Part shown: positions 12,733 through 20,040 of the stretch, piece after piece
Layout: every line of letters begins with the position of its first letter
Position numbering within the stretch: the first letter of the stretch is position 1
IMG/VR virus record: IMGVR_UViG_3300045999_002124
Location: 1-29,569 of that record
Direction: 5' to 3' (one strand)
Length of the DNA stretch: 29,569 nt
Origin: a virus
Translations under genes and position numbers: made by a program
Notes under the pieces: generated by a model
The model's database searches: none
What the model saw: only the letters and a program-made list of their open reading frames with translations
What the model was told of the DNA's origin: nothing

Positions 12733-12740
12733 GTGCAAGC

Positions 12741-13046
12741 TTAGCTCTCACCTGCCACCCATCGCGCGATTGCCCACTCACTGAGGCTGTCCCAGAACGG
12801 CTGCGCGCGATACCAATCCACCCATGGCTTGTGCCCTTTGCTGGAGTTGCAGCCGAGGCAGCAGGCAACCATATTGCTGCGCACGGTTGAGCCGCCATGC
12901 ACCTTTGGGATCACATGATCAAGCGTTGGGCTGCGGCCTAGTTCATCGCCGCAATAGGCGCAGCGGTAGTTCCAAGCCAAGAGGATCTGATCGCGAGCGC
13001 TGCGCCGTGTGACCAGCCTTGTCTCTTCAATGTGGTGTCGATCCAC
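12741..13046 (-). CDS. HNH endonuclease, 101 aa
   Basis: A small HNH nuclease with flanking zinc-binding cysteines: CAYCGDELGRSPTLDHVIPK then VHGGSTVRSNMVACCLGCNS. The residues are C29/C32, D43-H44 (first H of HNH), N58, and the C63/C66 pair followed by N-S-S-K-G. Phage HNH proteins nick DNA during packaging or act as homing enzymes. Here no terminase gene is adjacent, so packaging partnership cannot be shown. The GTG start at 13046 lies 20 bases inside the preceding gene, so the two are probably coupled. Confidence 0.9.
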   Translation of the reverse strand: MDRHHIEETRLVTRRSARDQILLAWNYRCAYCGDELGRSPTLDHVIPKVHGGSTVRSNMVACCLGCNSSKGHKPWVDWYRAQPFWDSLSEWAIARWVAGES

Positions 13047-13260
13047 TGAGATCTGCTGGCAGCGGAACAGCGTTCACCTCGATGTCGATGATGTCCTCAT
13101 CAGATCGGATGTACTCAGCCATGTGGCTGTAGATATCTGCCGGCAAGTCATCAGGGTCCGCGTTGGACCTGATGATCAGCTTGGCGGTGATCTCTAGGTA
13201 GAACGCCCGCATGGGCTGGCCGCCGCTTGGCATACGGTAGCGGTCGCCACTGAGTCTCAT
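13027..13260 (-). CDS. Hypothetical protein, 77 aa
   Basis: ATG at 13260. It reads MRLSGDRYRMPSGGQPMRAF then YLEITAKLIIRSNADPDDLP and ADIYSHMAEYIRSDEDIIDIEV. The pattern of a beta strand, an acidic helix and another strand suggests a small soluble alpha/beta protein of about 60 residues if the ATG at the second Met-Arg (MRAFYLEI) is used. No family is recognised. It lies upstream of, and overlaps, the HNH gene, and is divergent from the 70-aa gene at 13316. Confidence 0.65.
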   Translation of the reverse strand: MRLSGDRYRMPSGGQPMRAFYLEITAKLIIRSNADPDDLPADIYSHMAEYIRSDEDIIDIEVNAVPLPADLSGSTPH

Positions 13261-13315
13261 GGGATTACAGAATTGCTATGGGATTGCGCGGCATGATTCG
13301 CGCTACCGTCCCGCA

Positions 13316-13528
13316 ATGCAATACATCCTCCGCATCGGCCCGTGGCACGTCGGGCCGTTTGACACGCACCAAGGCGCGCAGCACTGGGCAGAGCGCCACG
13401 GCTGCGATGACTTCACGATGGTGCCGCTTGACGATCCAGCTGAGTCGCCTGGCATTATCCACCGGGTGCGGATGGCACCGTTGGCTCATCCCATGAAAAA
13501 AGCGCCGGCTGCGCAAGCCAGCGCCTAG
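13316..13528 (+). CDS. Hypothetical protein, 70 aa
   Basis: Begins MQYILRIGPWHVGPFDTHQG, then AQHWAERHGCDDFTMVPLDD and ends PMKKAPAAQASA. It is a small alpha/beta domain with a helix in the middle. I chose ATG 13316 since the 19 residues readable upstream (from 13259) lie in the divergent promoter gap. Its last ten codons coincide with the hairpin and A-run that form the opposite-strand late terminator (13496-13524), so its C-terminal tail may be dictated by that structure. Function unknown. Confidence 0.6.
   Translation: MQYILRIGPWHVGPFDTHQGAQHWAERHGCDDFTMVPLDDPAESPGIIHRVRMAPLAHPMKKAPAAQASA
13496..13524 (-). terminator. Rho-independent terminator of the leftward late operon
   Basis: Read on the minus strand, GCGCTGGCT, loop TGCGC, then AGCCGGCGC form a 9-bp stem with one G-U pair, followed directly by TTTTTT. 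It lies 26 bases past the dCTP deaminase stop (13550), the last late gene. On the plus strand no T-run follows, so it acts in one direction. Confidence 0.85.
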
Positions 13529-13549
13529 CCTTCACTCCACAGGCGAACG

Positions 13550-14065
13550 CTAGCCCTTGGATGCGGTGACGCCAAGGTCTGCGTTGTAGCGGCCAACCTC
13601 CGCGTAGCTGCGCTCCACGGTGCCGCTGACCAGCAGGAACTTCATTTGCCCAATGCGCAGCCCAGGCCAAATCGGCAGTGGATGCAACCGGCGTTGATTG
13701 CGCAGTTCCATGGTGAGCCTGCTGCCAAACCAACCGGGATCTGCCCAGCCGGCCTCAGCATGATCCCAGCCCTCGCGTGCGCGGCTTGACTTGAGCACGA
13801 ACTGCGCGCCGACGTGATTGGGCAAGTTGAAGATCTCCTGCGTTTCAGCCAGGAAGAATTCACCCGGCTGGATCCAGAACGGATCGTCTTGAGTGTGACC
13901 ATGCAACTGCACTTTCTGCAGCTCAATGGTGTTGGCCACCTCCATCATGATCTGCGTGCCCAGCGTCACGTCATAACTGGCTGGGTTTAGCTGCTCCTCG
14001 TTGTATGGCTGCAGCATTGAATGCTGTTGGCACAGCCGGCGAATCTCGTGATCAGGTAGCAGCAC
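13550..14065 (-). CDS. dcd-like: dCTP deaminase / dUTPase-superfamily protein, 171 aa
   Basis: Converts dCTP to dUTP (or, in bifunctional forms, to dUMP), raising the supply of thymidylate precursors. Motifs: LNPASYDVTLG (26-36), KSSRAREGWDH (92-102) for phosphate contacts, AGWADPGWFGSRLTMELRN (105-123) with the catalytic-type E120, and LPIWPGLRIGQMKF (130-143). The length is close to the bacterial enzyme but slightly short. The start is GTG at 14065, six bases after the endolysin stop. It is the last gene of the late operon, an odd place for a nucleotide enzyme. Confidence 0.87.
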   Translation of the reverse strand: MLLPDHEIRRLCQQHSMLQPYNEEQLNPASYDVTLGTQIMMEVANTIELQKVQLHGHTQDDPFWIQPGEFFLAETQEIFNLPNHVGAQFVLKSSRAREGWDHAEAGWADPGWFGSRLTMELRNQRRLHPLPIWPGLRIGQMKFLLVSGTVERSYAEVGRYNADLGVTASKG

Positions 14066-14071
14066 AGGCGA

Positions 14072-15151
14072 TCAATAATCCCAGCGCACCTTAGCCCTGC
14101 TGCTGCGGATGCCTAGGTGGATGAAGCCTTTATATGCGCCATAGCCCAGTGAGTAGGGCCAAGCTTTGTCGCACCAGTTCTGCACCGCGTATATATCGGC
14201 GCCATCGATGTAGAAATCAACCGCACCGCATCCGGTTTTGTAGAGGTGCTCGCTGTTGCTGGCACCACCTGCCTGCCGGTTGATCGCCTCAGGCCGATAG
14301 CCGGATGTGATCACGATGGGTTTGCCGCCGAACTGCACGCGCACCCGCTCCAAGAATGCCGCCAGCTCTGCAGCAATATCAAGCTGCCCCTGATTCTGGA
14401 ACCGCCTGGCCTCCTGATCCAGCGCAAACTCTCCCAACCTGATGTGCGGCGTAATCCTGGCCGTGAACGGGCTGCTGGGGCGCAGCTTGGCGGTTTCAGG
14501 TTCGGCCGCGGCCTGATGCTGTCCCCATAGTTTGCCCTCAGCGCGACGGCGCCGCAGCAGGCCAGCCTCAACATTGGTGCCAGGATTGCGGTAGAGCTCC
14601 AAGGCTGCAGGGACCGCGGCCCAGTTGCGTTCACGCAGGCATTTACTGATGGTCTCGAATCCAGCGGAGCCGTAGAAGCCAGCGCCGAGGTTGTAGGCAA
14701 AGCTCACCAGCGCAGAACGCTGATCGTCATCCATCACATTCCAATGCGGCACGGTGGTGCGCAACTTGTCGGTGATGCGGTCGATCTCGAGGCGCAGCAG
14801 CATATCGGCCTCGATCACGTTAATCATGTCGCCACGCTTCACTGGCGTGCCGTTGCTGTAGCGCGTGGTGCCATAGCCGATGGTCCACGGCTCACCACCG
14901 CTGAGCGGATCGGGGTAGGCGCTGAGGTGACAGCCCTCGAACTCCTTAATCAGCTTGATGGCGCCGGCCAGATCGGTTTGCTTGCCGTCTTGGCTCCACG
15001 TCTGAAACCATTCCCGATCTCTTCTCATCACGGCGTCGTAGCCGTTCTGCGCAAGATCCGTTTCGAGCTGCTGAATCGCGGCGCTCTGATGCGGCTGGCC
15101 CTTGTAATACTTGAAGAGCTGCTGCAGGGTGATTGGCGCGTCGTTCGCCAT
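14072..15151 (-). CDS. Two-domain endolysin: GH24 lysozyme plus M15-type peptidase, 359 aa
   Basis: Degrades peptidoglycan for host lysis by cutting both glycan and peptide bonds. The N-terminal helix region (1-60) is followed by a T4-type lysozyme domain (about 60-212): EFEGCHLSAYPDPLSGGEPW then TIGYG, with catalytic-type E72, D81 and T90. The C-terminal D-alanyl-D-alanine-type peptidase domain (about 238-359) has zinc-site residues H302 (NSEHLY), D312 (GAVDFY) and H345 (GFIHLG). No signal peptide is seen, so it depends on a holin. It lies between holin-like small genes and the dCTP deaminase. The ATG start is at 15151. Confidence 0.9.
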   Translation of the reverse strand: MANDAPITLQQLFKYYKGQPHQSAAIQQLETDLAQNGYDAVMRRDREWFQTWSQDGKQTDLAGAIKLIKEFEGCHLSAYPDPLSGGEPWTIGYGTTRYSNGTPVKRGDMINVIEADMLLRLEIDRITDKLRTTVPHWNVMDDDQRSALVSFAYNLGAGFYGSAGFETISKCLRERNWAAVPAALELYRNPGTNVEAGLLRRRRAEGKLWGQHQAAAEPETAKLRPSSPFTARITPHIRLGEFALDQEARRFQNQGQLDIAAELAAFLERVRVQFGGKPIVITSGYRPEAINRQAGGASNSEHLYKTGCGAVDFYIDGADIYAVQNWCDKAWPYSLGYGAYKGFIHLGIRSSRAKVRWDY

Positions 15152-15154
15152 GAT

Positions 15155-15301
15155 TCAGCGGCGTTGCTTTGGGAAAGCGATGCGGAGCGCTTGAAAGATC
15201 AGCTGCACCCAGCTGTTGGACTTCAGCGGTGACACGGCGATGATCTCAGAGCCTGCCGCCACGATGATGGCGACGATGGCGATTGTGGTTGCCTGATCCA
15301 T
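15155..15301 (-). CDS. Small membrane protein (holin-cassette candidate), 48 aa
   Basis: MDQATTIAIVAIIVAAGSEI followed by IAVSPLKSNSWVQLIFQALR and a basic end (IAFPKQRR). One hydrophobic helix occupies residues 5-24, then a polar Lys/Asn loop and an amphipathic basic helix. It was found by reading the minus strand between the endolysin and the 83-aa gene. The ATG is two bases after the upstream stop and the stop is 3 bases before the endolysin start. Position and topology suggest a holin or antiholin partner; unproven. Confidence 0.7.
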   Translation of the reverse strand: MDQATTIAIVAIIVAAGSEIIAVSPLKSNSWVQLIFQALRIAFPKQRR

Positions 15302-15303
15302 GG

Positions 15304-15555
15304 CTAAGAAGATGGCGGGCGTGCTTCCAACCTAGAGACCCGCTGCTCTACCGTCGATAGCCGGCCAAACGTCTCTTTGCGATCTTCCTTGATATCGGTA
15401 TGAAGCACCTCGAGCTGTGTTGCGATGTGCTCCACAGCTGAGGTGAGTCTGATCACGGCATCACGGGCCTGATCATTGCGCCGTGTGGCACCAGCAGCCC
15501 CCATGGCGGCGACGGTTATTGATGCACCTGCCACTGCGGCGATGATCTCGATCAT
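15304..15555 (-). CDS. Membrane-anchored coiled-coil protein (holin-like), 83 aa
   Basis: An N-terminal membrane helix (residues 3-24, IIAAVAGASITVAAMGAAGA) is followed by a long charged helix with heptad spacing (LTSAVEHIATQLEVLHTDIK, then ETFGRLSTVEQRVSRLE). This one-TM plus coiled-coil build is common in phage lysis cassettes (holin-associated or spanin-like), and the gene is next to a small membrane protein and the endolysin. No lipobox is present, so it is not an o-spanin. ATG at 15555. Confidence 0.75.
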   Translation of the reverse strand: MIEIIAAVAGASITVAAMGAAGATRRNDQARDAVIRLTSAVEHIATQLEVLHTDIKEDRKETFGRLSTVEQRVSRLEARPPSS

Positions 15556-15579
15556 GGCGGCAACGGCTACAGGATCAGC

Positions 15580-15717
15580 TTACCGACCCTGACCGCGTAA
15601 GGGTTTCTTGCCGCGACGGCGTGGGCGTGAATGTTGGCCGAAGCCTTGGCGCGTGGTTTTAGGCGGCCCTGGCTGATGATCGATCCGCGCGGTGCCGGTC
15701 TTGGATTTGACGGCCAT
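15580..15717 (-). CDS. Very basic small protein, 45 aa
   Basis: MAVKSKTGTARIDHQPGPPK continues TTRQGFGQHSRPRRRGKKPL and ends RGQGR. It has about a dozen Lys/Arg and only one acidic residue, with no predicted hydrophobic core; it should be disordered and nucleic-acid binding. The ATG at 15717 overlaps the upstream stop as TGATG. I have an impression of similar small basic proteins in cyanophage genomes, but cannot check it. Function unknown. Confidence 0.7.
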   Translation of the reverse strand: MAVKSKTGTARIDHQPGPPKTTRQGFGQHSRPRRRGKKPLRGQGR

Positions 15718-16214
15718 CAGATCTCTTCGGCGTCGTCAGCAACTGGAGTCGGTGCGTAGGGATCAGCGGGCCATGCGGGATAGTCGGGACCGGTGATGTA
15801 GGTAGCCAGCTCTTCGGTGGTGGTGGTTGCCTCAATGGCAGTCACCTTGTCGCCAGTGGCAAAGCGCACGTCCTGCCGCCAGATCTTGAGTAGCGGATCT
15901 GCCGGGGTGCCGTTGTCTGCCTCGCGGATGATTATCCAGTCGGTTGGCGTGAGCAGCGTGTTGGCAGTGGTGCGCGTCTGCTGCGTCCACTGCTCAACCA
16001 GCTGTGCGTGATCCTTAGGGATCAGGTTGCCGTCAGCGTCATAGCCCCAGTAGAAGCGTTGATCCCAGGTTTTTGGGGCGGGTTCTTCAGTGACGCCAGC
16101 TTCTAGGCGTTCTTCGGGGCTTGCCAGACGGAGCCAGTTGGCTGGGCGTTGGATGCCATGCGCATCAACAAACGCCACGTCTGGACTAAGGGGGTTGCCG
16201 TTGAGGATGAACAT
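15717..16214 (-). CDS. Phage tail/fibre assembly chaperone-like protein, 165 aa
   Basis: Contains LLTPTDWIIIREADNGTPAD then KIWRQDVR (about 87-117), the S/T-D-W-x-x-x-R, E-x-G-x-x, W/Y-R-x-x-x-R core of tail assembly chaperones found beside fibre genes. The N-terminal part has FYWGYDADGNLIPKDHAQLV, and the C-terminus is acidic and proline-rich (PAWPADPYAPTPVADDAEEI). It likely helps fold or attach the large protein encoded just upstream. ATG at 16214, 97 bases after that gene; the gap holds no recognised element. Confidence 0.75.
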   Translation of the reverse strand: MFILNGNPLSPDVAFVDAHGIQRPANWLRLASPEERLEAGVTEEPAPKTWDQRFYWGYDADGNLIPKDHAQLVEQWTQQTRTTANTLLTPTDWIIIREADNGTPADPLLKIWRQDVRFATGDKVTAIEATTTTEELATYITGPDYPAWPADPYAPTPVADDAEEI

Positions 16215-16311
16215 GGGCGTGGCGCGTTGATACTACTTTAGACGGGGTGGCTAGGCGTGTTCACTTGTGGAATCAGGCCAATGCAGGAAAAGCGGAGCAT
16301 TTGATGAATCT

Positions 16312-19300
16312 TTAGCGGGCGCGGGCGTATTGGAATGGTGATTCGGCGAAGGCGGCATAAATAAAGGTCTGAGAGCTTGCGTTACTGGAGTTGTAATCAG
16401 CTCTCAGCTTGAAACCATTAGAGAGGATGTCAAACGTGGCAGGAGAAAGAGTGGCTTCCGCGTCGGAAGAGTTTGGCTTTAAGCGAGCTGCCGCTGCATT
16501 GCGTGGATCGCGTACAGCGTCGTAAACATCCCAGTCGTAAGCCGCTGTCGTGCATTTCCACATGATCCACCTCGGCCTAAACCCGGTATAAACAAACGGC
16601 CCGTCTGCGCTGCCATTGCCGGTGTAGCTGCCAAAAGAAGAGTACCCGGCTACTGGGGCGAAGCAGTAGGCGACGTAGTTGAGAGAACCATTGAGATCAC
16701 TATCCGACCCCAATGTAAATACGGTTGAGGATGGAGTTGTATTGTTCCAACGGTTGCTACTTGTGCCTGCGGCGCTGGTGCTATTTAATTCAAGATACTT
16801 TGTATTCCCTATCGCTTGATGGTAAACCTGCCAGAACCCACCAGAAACATTATTACGTGCCTTAATAATGATAAGTTGCGGAGCTACACCTAGGCCATGT
16901 CCAACAGTTGCGCCAACGGTGCTGTTCCCCGTATAAGTAACAATCGAGAACCCCGCACTTGCATTAGCCCTCACCTGACTAGAGATGGAGCCTTGTGTGT
17001 TGGTGACGGTGCTGCTCCCCGCATCCCAGCACCAGGCGACATATGAATTGCCGGAGCCGTTGACTTCGTTTGTGTTGCCTACGGAGAAACCGTTGGAATT
17101 GAAAGCCGTGAGCGTTTGAGCGTTTGTGGCCTCGGCGCTGGTGGAGTTGCTAAATAGTCTCGTCGTGGCGCCAACAATCGTATTGAAAAGACCGTGCCAG
17201 TCCCCTCCGTTTCTTTGCTTCAGCCACACCAGATCTGGGCTAAACCCGCCTGGCAATGTGATTGTCTGTGATGACCCGTTGCCGACCCAGATAGAGGTAT
17301 CGAAAACAGTATTAGGCTTGGCGACTACTGGGGCGGGTAAAAGTGTGTCTACGATTGGGCGGAATCCACTAGGTGCTGCATAAGCCCAACTCCTTTGGCC
17401 GAAGTTGGCCGTACCAGTATTGGTGTCGTAAATAGCAAACCCAAAGAAGTAGTTGCTCGTTGGAGAATTAAGCGTGCCTATCTCATTTGTTCCTGAAGCA
17501 GGGTTTCCACTTAATTGCCATGTACCGTTCTTTGCGAACCAGATCTTTCTTGTGGTGGCATCGTAAGCAATGGAAATGATATCGCCCGTCGTGTAAGTCG
17601 ATCCTGTTTGAGTTGCTTTACCATCGCATCCAATATCACCATTGCTGCGATAATAAGAGCCTGCGCCATCGGCCCATAGGATTCCGCTATTTGTGAAAGT
17701 CTGGCGGCCAGAATCAGAAATGCCTATTCCGTAGCCAATGCCAGAAGATCCGGTATTTGTAATTTCGCAATACCATTTACCTGATATGGGTAGTGCGATT
17801 GTTGCTGAAGCCCCCAAAGCCGAACCGGACGACCAAGCTGCATCAAGGTTGCCGTTCAGCAGATTTAAGCCAGAGTTCTTATTGATCGGATTTAACGTCG
17901 CGTAGTTCCCCCTCACCTCACCACCAGCGCCTGTATCGGTGCCGTAAGAAGTCGGGGTGTCTACGAGGCTGTCGTTGCCTGCAGCTATCGTGGGGTTTTG
18001 CGTGGAGCTGGGCGGGTTGAAATTGCTGGTGTATTTGGCAAAGCCAGAATACATCCGAAAATCTTGACAATATCCTTTCCCTGGAACGGTATTATCAAGC
18101 GCAGCAAATACAGTCGCTTCTGTAGAAGTTAAGGAGCCAGTGTTGCCTGATGTTGTTGCAGTCAGAACCCCGTTGACATAAAGTAATCCTGCTGTTCCGT
18201 TTCGGACTATGGCTACATGTACCCAAGTGTTGATTGGTATTGCCGATAATGCAACACTGTTGTCGTTATTGGATGTGCCATCTGCTGTCCAATACCAACC
18301 ATTTCCTTCGTGCTTGATTAAGTAAACTCCGGTACCTCCTCCAGAGGAGCGCGTATCAAAAATGTACTGGCGTTGTCCTGCAATATATTCAAGATAGAAC
18401 CAGCATTCGACTGTGTGGCTTCCCGTCCCAATGGAATTTAGTCCGGTGATGCGTAGATAATCGCCTGATCCGTCAAAATACGCGCTACTTCCGTAAAACT
18501 TTGAAGATGCTGTGACTGTTTTGGCGTCACCAACTCTTGAAATACTGCGTGCGCTGCCTGATCCGCGAATTGTCGCGCTTTCGTCCGTAAATGTAGTTCC
18601 GTTATTGGCTCCATCCATTGGAAGAGCTAGGTTTATCGAACTTGCACCTGAATCAGTGCGAGTACCTGTTCCTTTAGTTGCGCCGTAGGTGTCGGTTGTG
18701 TTGTAGATCGGCAGTGCGCCTGATGCCGCAGCTACCGAGGTGGGACCACCGCTGATCACACTGAGGTTATTCGGCGTCCAGTTGTTGCCCAGACCTGAGC
18801 TGTCCTTACCCAAGGTCGTGGCCGTTGCAGCAGAATTGTCCGCAAACTTGAGCCAGAACGAATTGCCGGCGAATGTTCCCGTGTAAGCCTTAGGAATCAG
18901 TTGCCCAGTAGTGGCACTGACTTCTGTGAAGCTGCTGGGGGTTAGGGCTTGGCCGTCGATGAAGTGGATGTCGGCGAGGTAGCCGTTCAGGTATCGATTT
19001 ACAGTTGCCGTTGTTTGGCCTATGCGATGCTGCTGTGTGTCATTGATTTCGGTCGTAGCAAAGTCAAGACTAGGGTTTGTATTTGCGTTCCAATTAACAA
19101 TTCTTTGTCCGTTAACATAAAGCCTTGCTCTATCTTCTGCCGTAGCGTTAGCTGTATCTAAAACTGCGACAATATGATACCAAGCGGAAAAATCGCGGAA
19201 AACCTGATCACTCTTTTTTTGCCAAGTAAAACTGCCGTCCCATTCGTACATATGAAGGCGATCGTCAGTGTCAAAAACTAAGCCGAAATCATCGTTATCA

Positions 19301-19515
19301 GGACCAGCGGCCAGTAGTACTTGCATATTTCCGGACGTAGAACTGCTCCTCTTCACCCACCCCGCCCAGGTCCACGTCTTCCTGTTGCCCGCTGTAGACG
19401 GAACTCTGGACAAGAAACCACTGTCACTACTATTGAAACGGAGCGAACGCTCGACTAAATACTGCGGCGCTCCACCAGCGCCCAGCAGGTTATTGACGCT
19501 TCCGGGGATTCCCAT
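16312..19515 (-). CDS. Large LamG/SPRY tail-associated (host-binding) protein, 1067 aa
   Basis: Probably a virion surface protein contacting host glycans. Order: first concanavalin-A/LamG fold (about 45-195, RKTWTWAGWVKRSS to GYLADIHFIDGQAL); second LamG fold (about 340-495, AYFDGSGDYLRITG, HTVECWFYLEYIA, TWVHVAIVRNGTAG, LYVNGV); SPRY-like domain (about 550-715, GKWYCEITNTGSSGIGYGIG, RKIWFAKNGTW, FFGFAIYD); and a C-terminal region (about 735-1067) with two repeats of a VWLKQRNGG / LIIIKARNN, GSGNSYVAWCW / GSLNYVAYCF type as in DUF7483-like phage proteins. The DNA is visibly more AT-rich than its neighbours, a sign of separate origin. ATG 19515 is three bases after the upstream stop. The chaperone-like gene follows. 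Confidence 0.85.
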   Translation of the reverse strand: MGIPGSVNNLLGAGGAPQYLVERSLRFNSSDSGFLSRVPSTAGNRKTWTWAGWVKRSSSTSGNMQVLLAAGPDNDDFGLVFDTDDRLHMYEWDGSFTWQKKSDQVFRDFSAWYHIVAVLDTANATAEDRARLYVNGQRIVNWNANTNPSLDFATTEINDTQQHRIGQTTATVNRYLNGYLADIHFIDGQALTPSSFTEVSATTGQLIPKAYTGTFAGNSFWLKFADNSAATATTLGKDSSGLGNNWTPNNLSVISGGPTSVAAASGALPIYNTTDTYGATKGTGTRTDSGASSINLALPMDGANNGTTFTDESATIRGSGSARSISRVGDAKTVTASSKFYGSSAYFDGSGDYLRITGLNSIGTGSHTVECWFYLEYIAGQRQYIFDTRSSGGGTGVYLIKHEGNGWYWTADGTSNNDNSVALSAIPINTWVHVAIVRNGTAGLLYVNGVLTATTSGNTGSLTSTEATVFAALDNTVPGKGYCQDFRMYSGFAKYTSNFNPPSSTQNPTIAAGNDSLVDTPTSYGTDTGAGGEVRGNYATLNPINKNSGLNLLNGNLDAAWSSGSALGASATIALPISGKWYCEITNTGSSGIGYGIGISDSGRQTFTNSGILWADGAGSYYRSNGDIGCDGKATQTGSTYTTGDIISIAYDATTRKIWFAKNGTWQLSGNPASGTNEIGTLNSPTSNYFFGFAIYDTNTGTANFGQRSWAYAAPSGFRPIVDTLLPAPVVAKPNTVFDTSIWVGNGSSQTITLPGGFSPDLVWLKQRNGGDWHGLFNTIVGATTRLFSNSTSAEATNAQTLTAFNSNGFSVGNTNEVNGSGNSYVAWCWDAGSSTVTNTQGSISSQVRANASAGFSIVTYTGNSTVGATVGHGLGVAPQLIIIKARNNVSGGFWQVYHQAIGNTKYLELNSTSAAGTSSNRWNNTTPSSTVFTLGSDSDLNGSLNYVAYCFAPVAGYSSFGSYTGNGSADGPFVYTGFRPRWIMWKCTTAAYDWDVYDAVRDPRNAAAARLKPNSSDAEATLSPATFDILSNGFKLRADYNSSNASSQTFIYAAFAESPFQYARAR

Positions 19516-19518
19516 GGA

Positions 19519-20040
19519 TCAGACCTTCACGTCGTTGAGCATTTGAGCTGTGATGCGCGTGCTGCTCTCGACGTAGTACAGAAGCACGCACACGCTGCTG
19601 GCCGTCGTCGTTTTTGTCGGCACCGTACCGCCTGGGAACTTCCAATTGCTGCCGTAGCTGACGGTGTAGGGTCCGCCTGAGCTGGCCTGCGTGATCACCA
19701 CCGCGCCCGATTGCCCTGCAGTCAGGTTGCTGGGGTTGGCGAGGGTAACGTTATGACCGAGCGTGAGGCTGAAGTTGTTACTGTCAGCCATATCAATGGT
19801 CACAGTGCTGGCACTGGTTAATGCCGTCACCTCGCCCCGCTGGCCTGCAGTAAAGGTTTGAGCAGTTGCCAGGTCAGCGTAGGAAGGTGCCGTAAGCGTG
19901 GCGCTTTCCACCACGTAAACCTTGTTCTGATCTGTCGCGTAGCAAATCTCACCCTCTTGCAGATCAGCGATGCTGCTGTTGAGGTTGCTGTATGTCCCGC
20001 GAGCAATACGAACAGGCGTGCGCGTGGCTGGTGTTGGCAT
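19519..20040 (-). CDS. Tail fibre-type protein with adaptor-like N-terminus, 173 aa
   Basis: The N-terminus RIARGTYSNLNSSIADLQEG followed by EICYATDQNKVYVVE matches the short adaptor motif of phage receptor-binding proteins (major-tropism-determinant N-terminal type). The rest is Ser/Thr/Gly-rich beta sequence (ALTSASTVTIDMADSNNFSL, TLGHNVTLANPSNLTAGQSG), ending in a strand-rich end with ITAQMLNDVKV. It is probably a trimeric fibre or accessory tail protein. It overlaps the upstream stop as TGATG and precedes the LamG/SPRY protein. Confidence 0.75.
   Translation of the reverse strand: MPTPATRTPVRIARGTYSNLNSSIADLQEGEICYATDQNKVYVVESATLTAPSYADLATAQTFTAGQRGEVTALTSASTVTIDMADSNNFSLTLGHNVTLANPSNLTAGQSGAVVITQASSGGPYTVSYGSNWKFPGGTVPTKTTTASSVCVLLYYVESSTRITAQMLNDVKV

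Noticed and set aside
16215-16311. Promoter or regulatory RNA in the 97-base gap before the tail chaperone gene
   Set aside because: No convincing -10/-35 pair, hairpin or repeat could be recognised.
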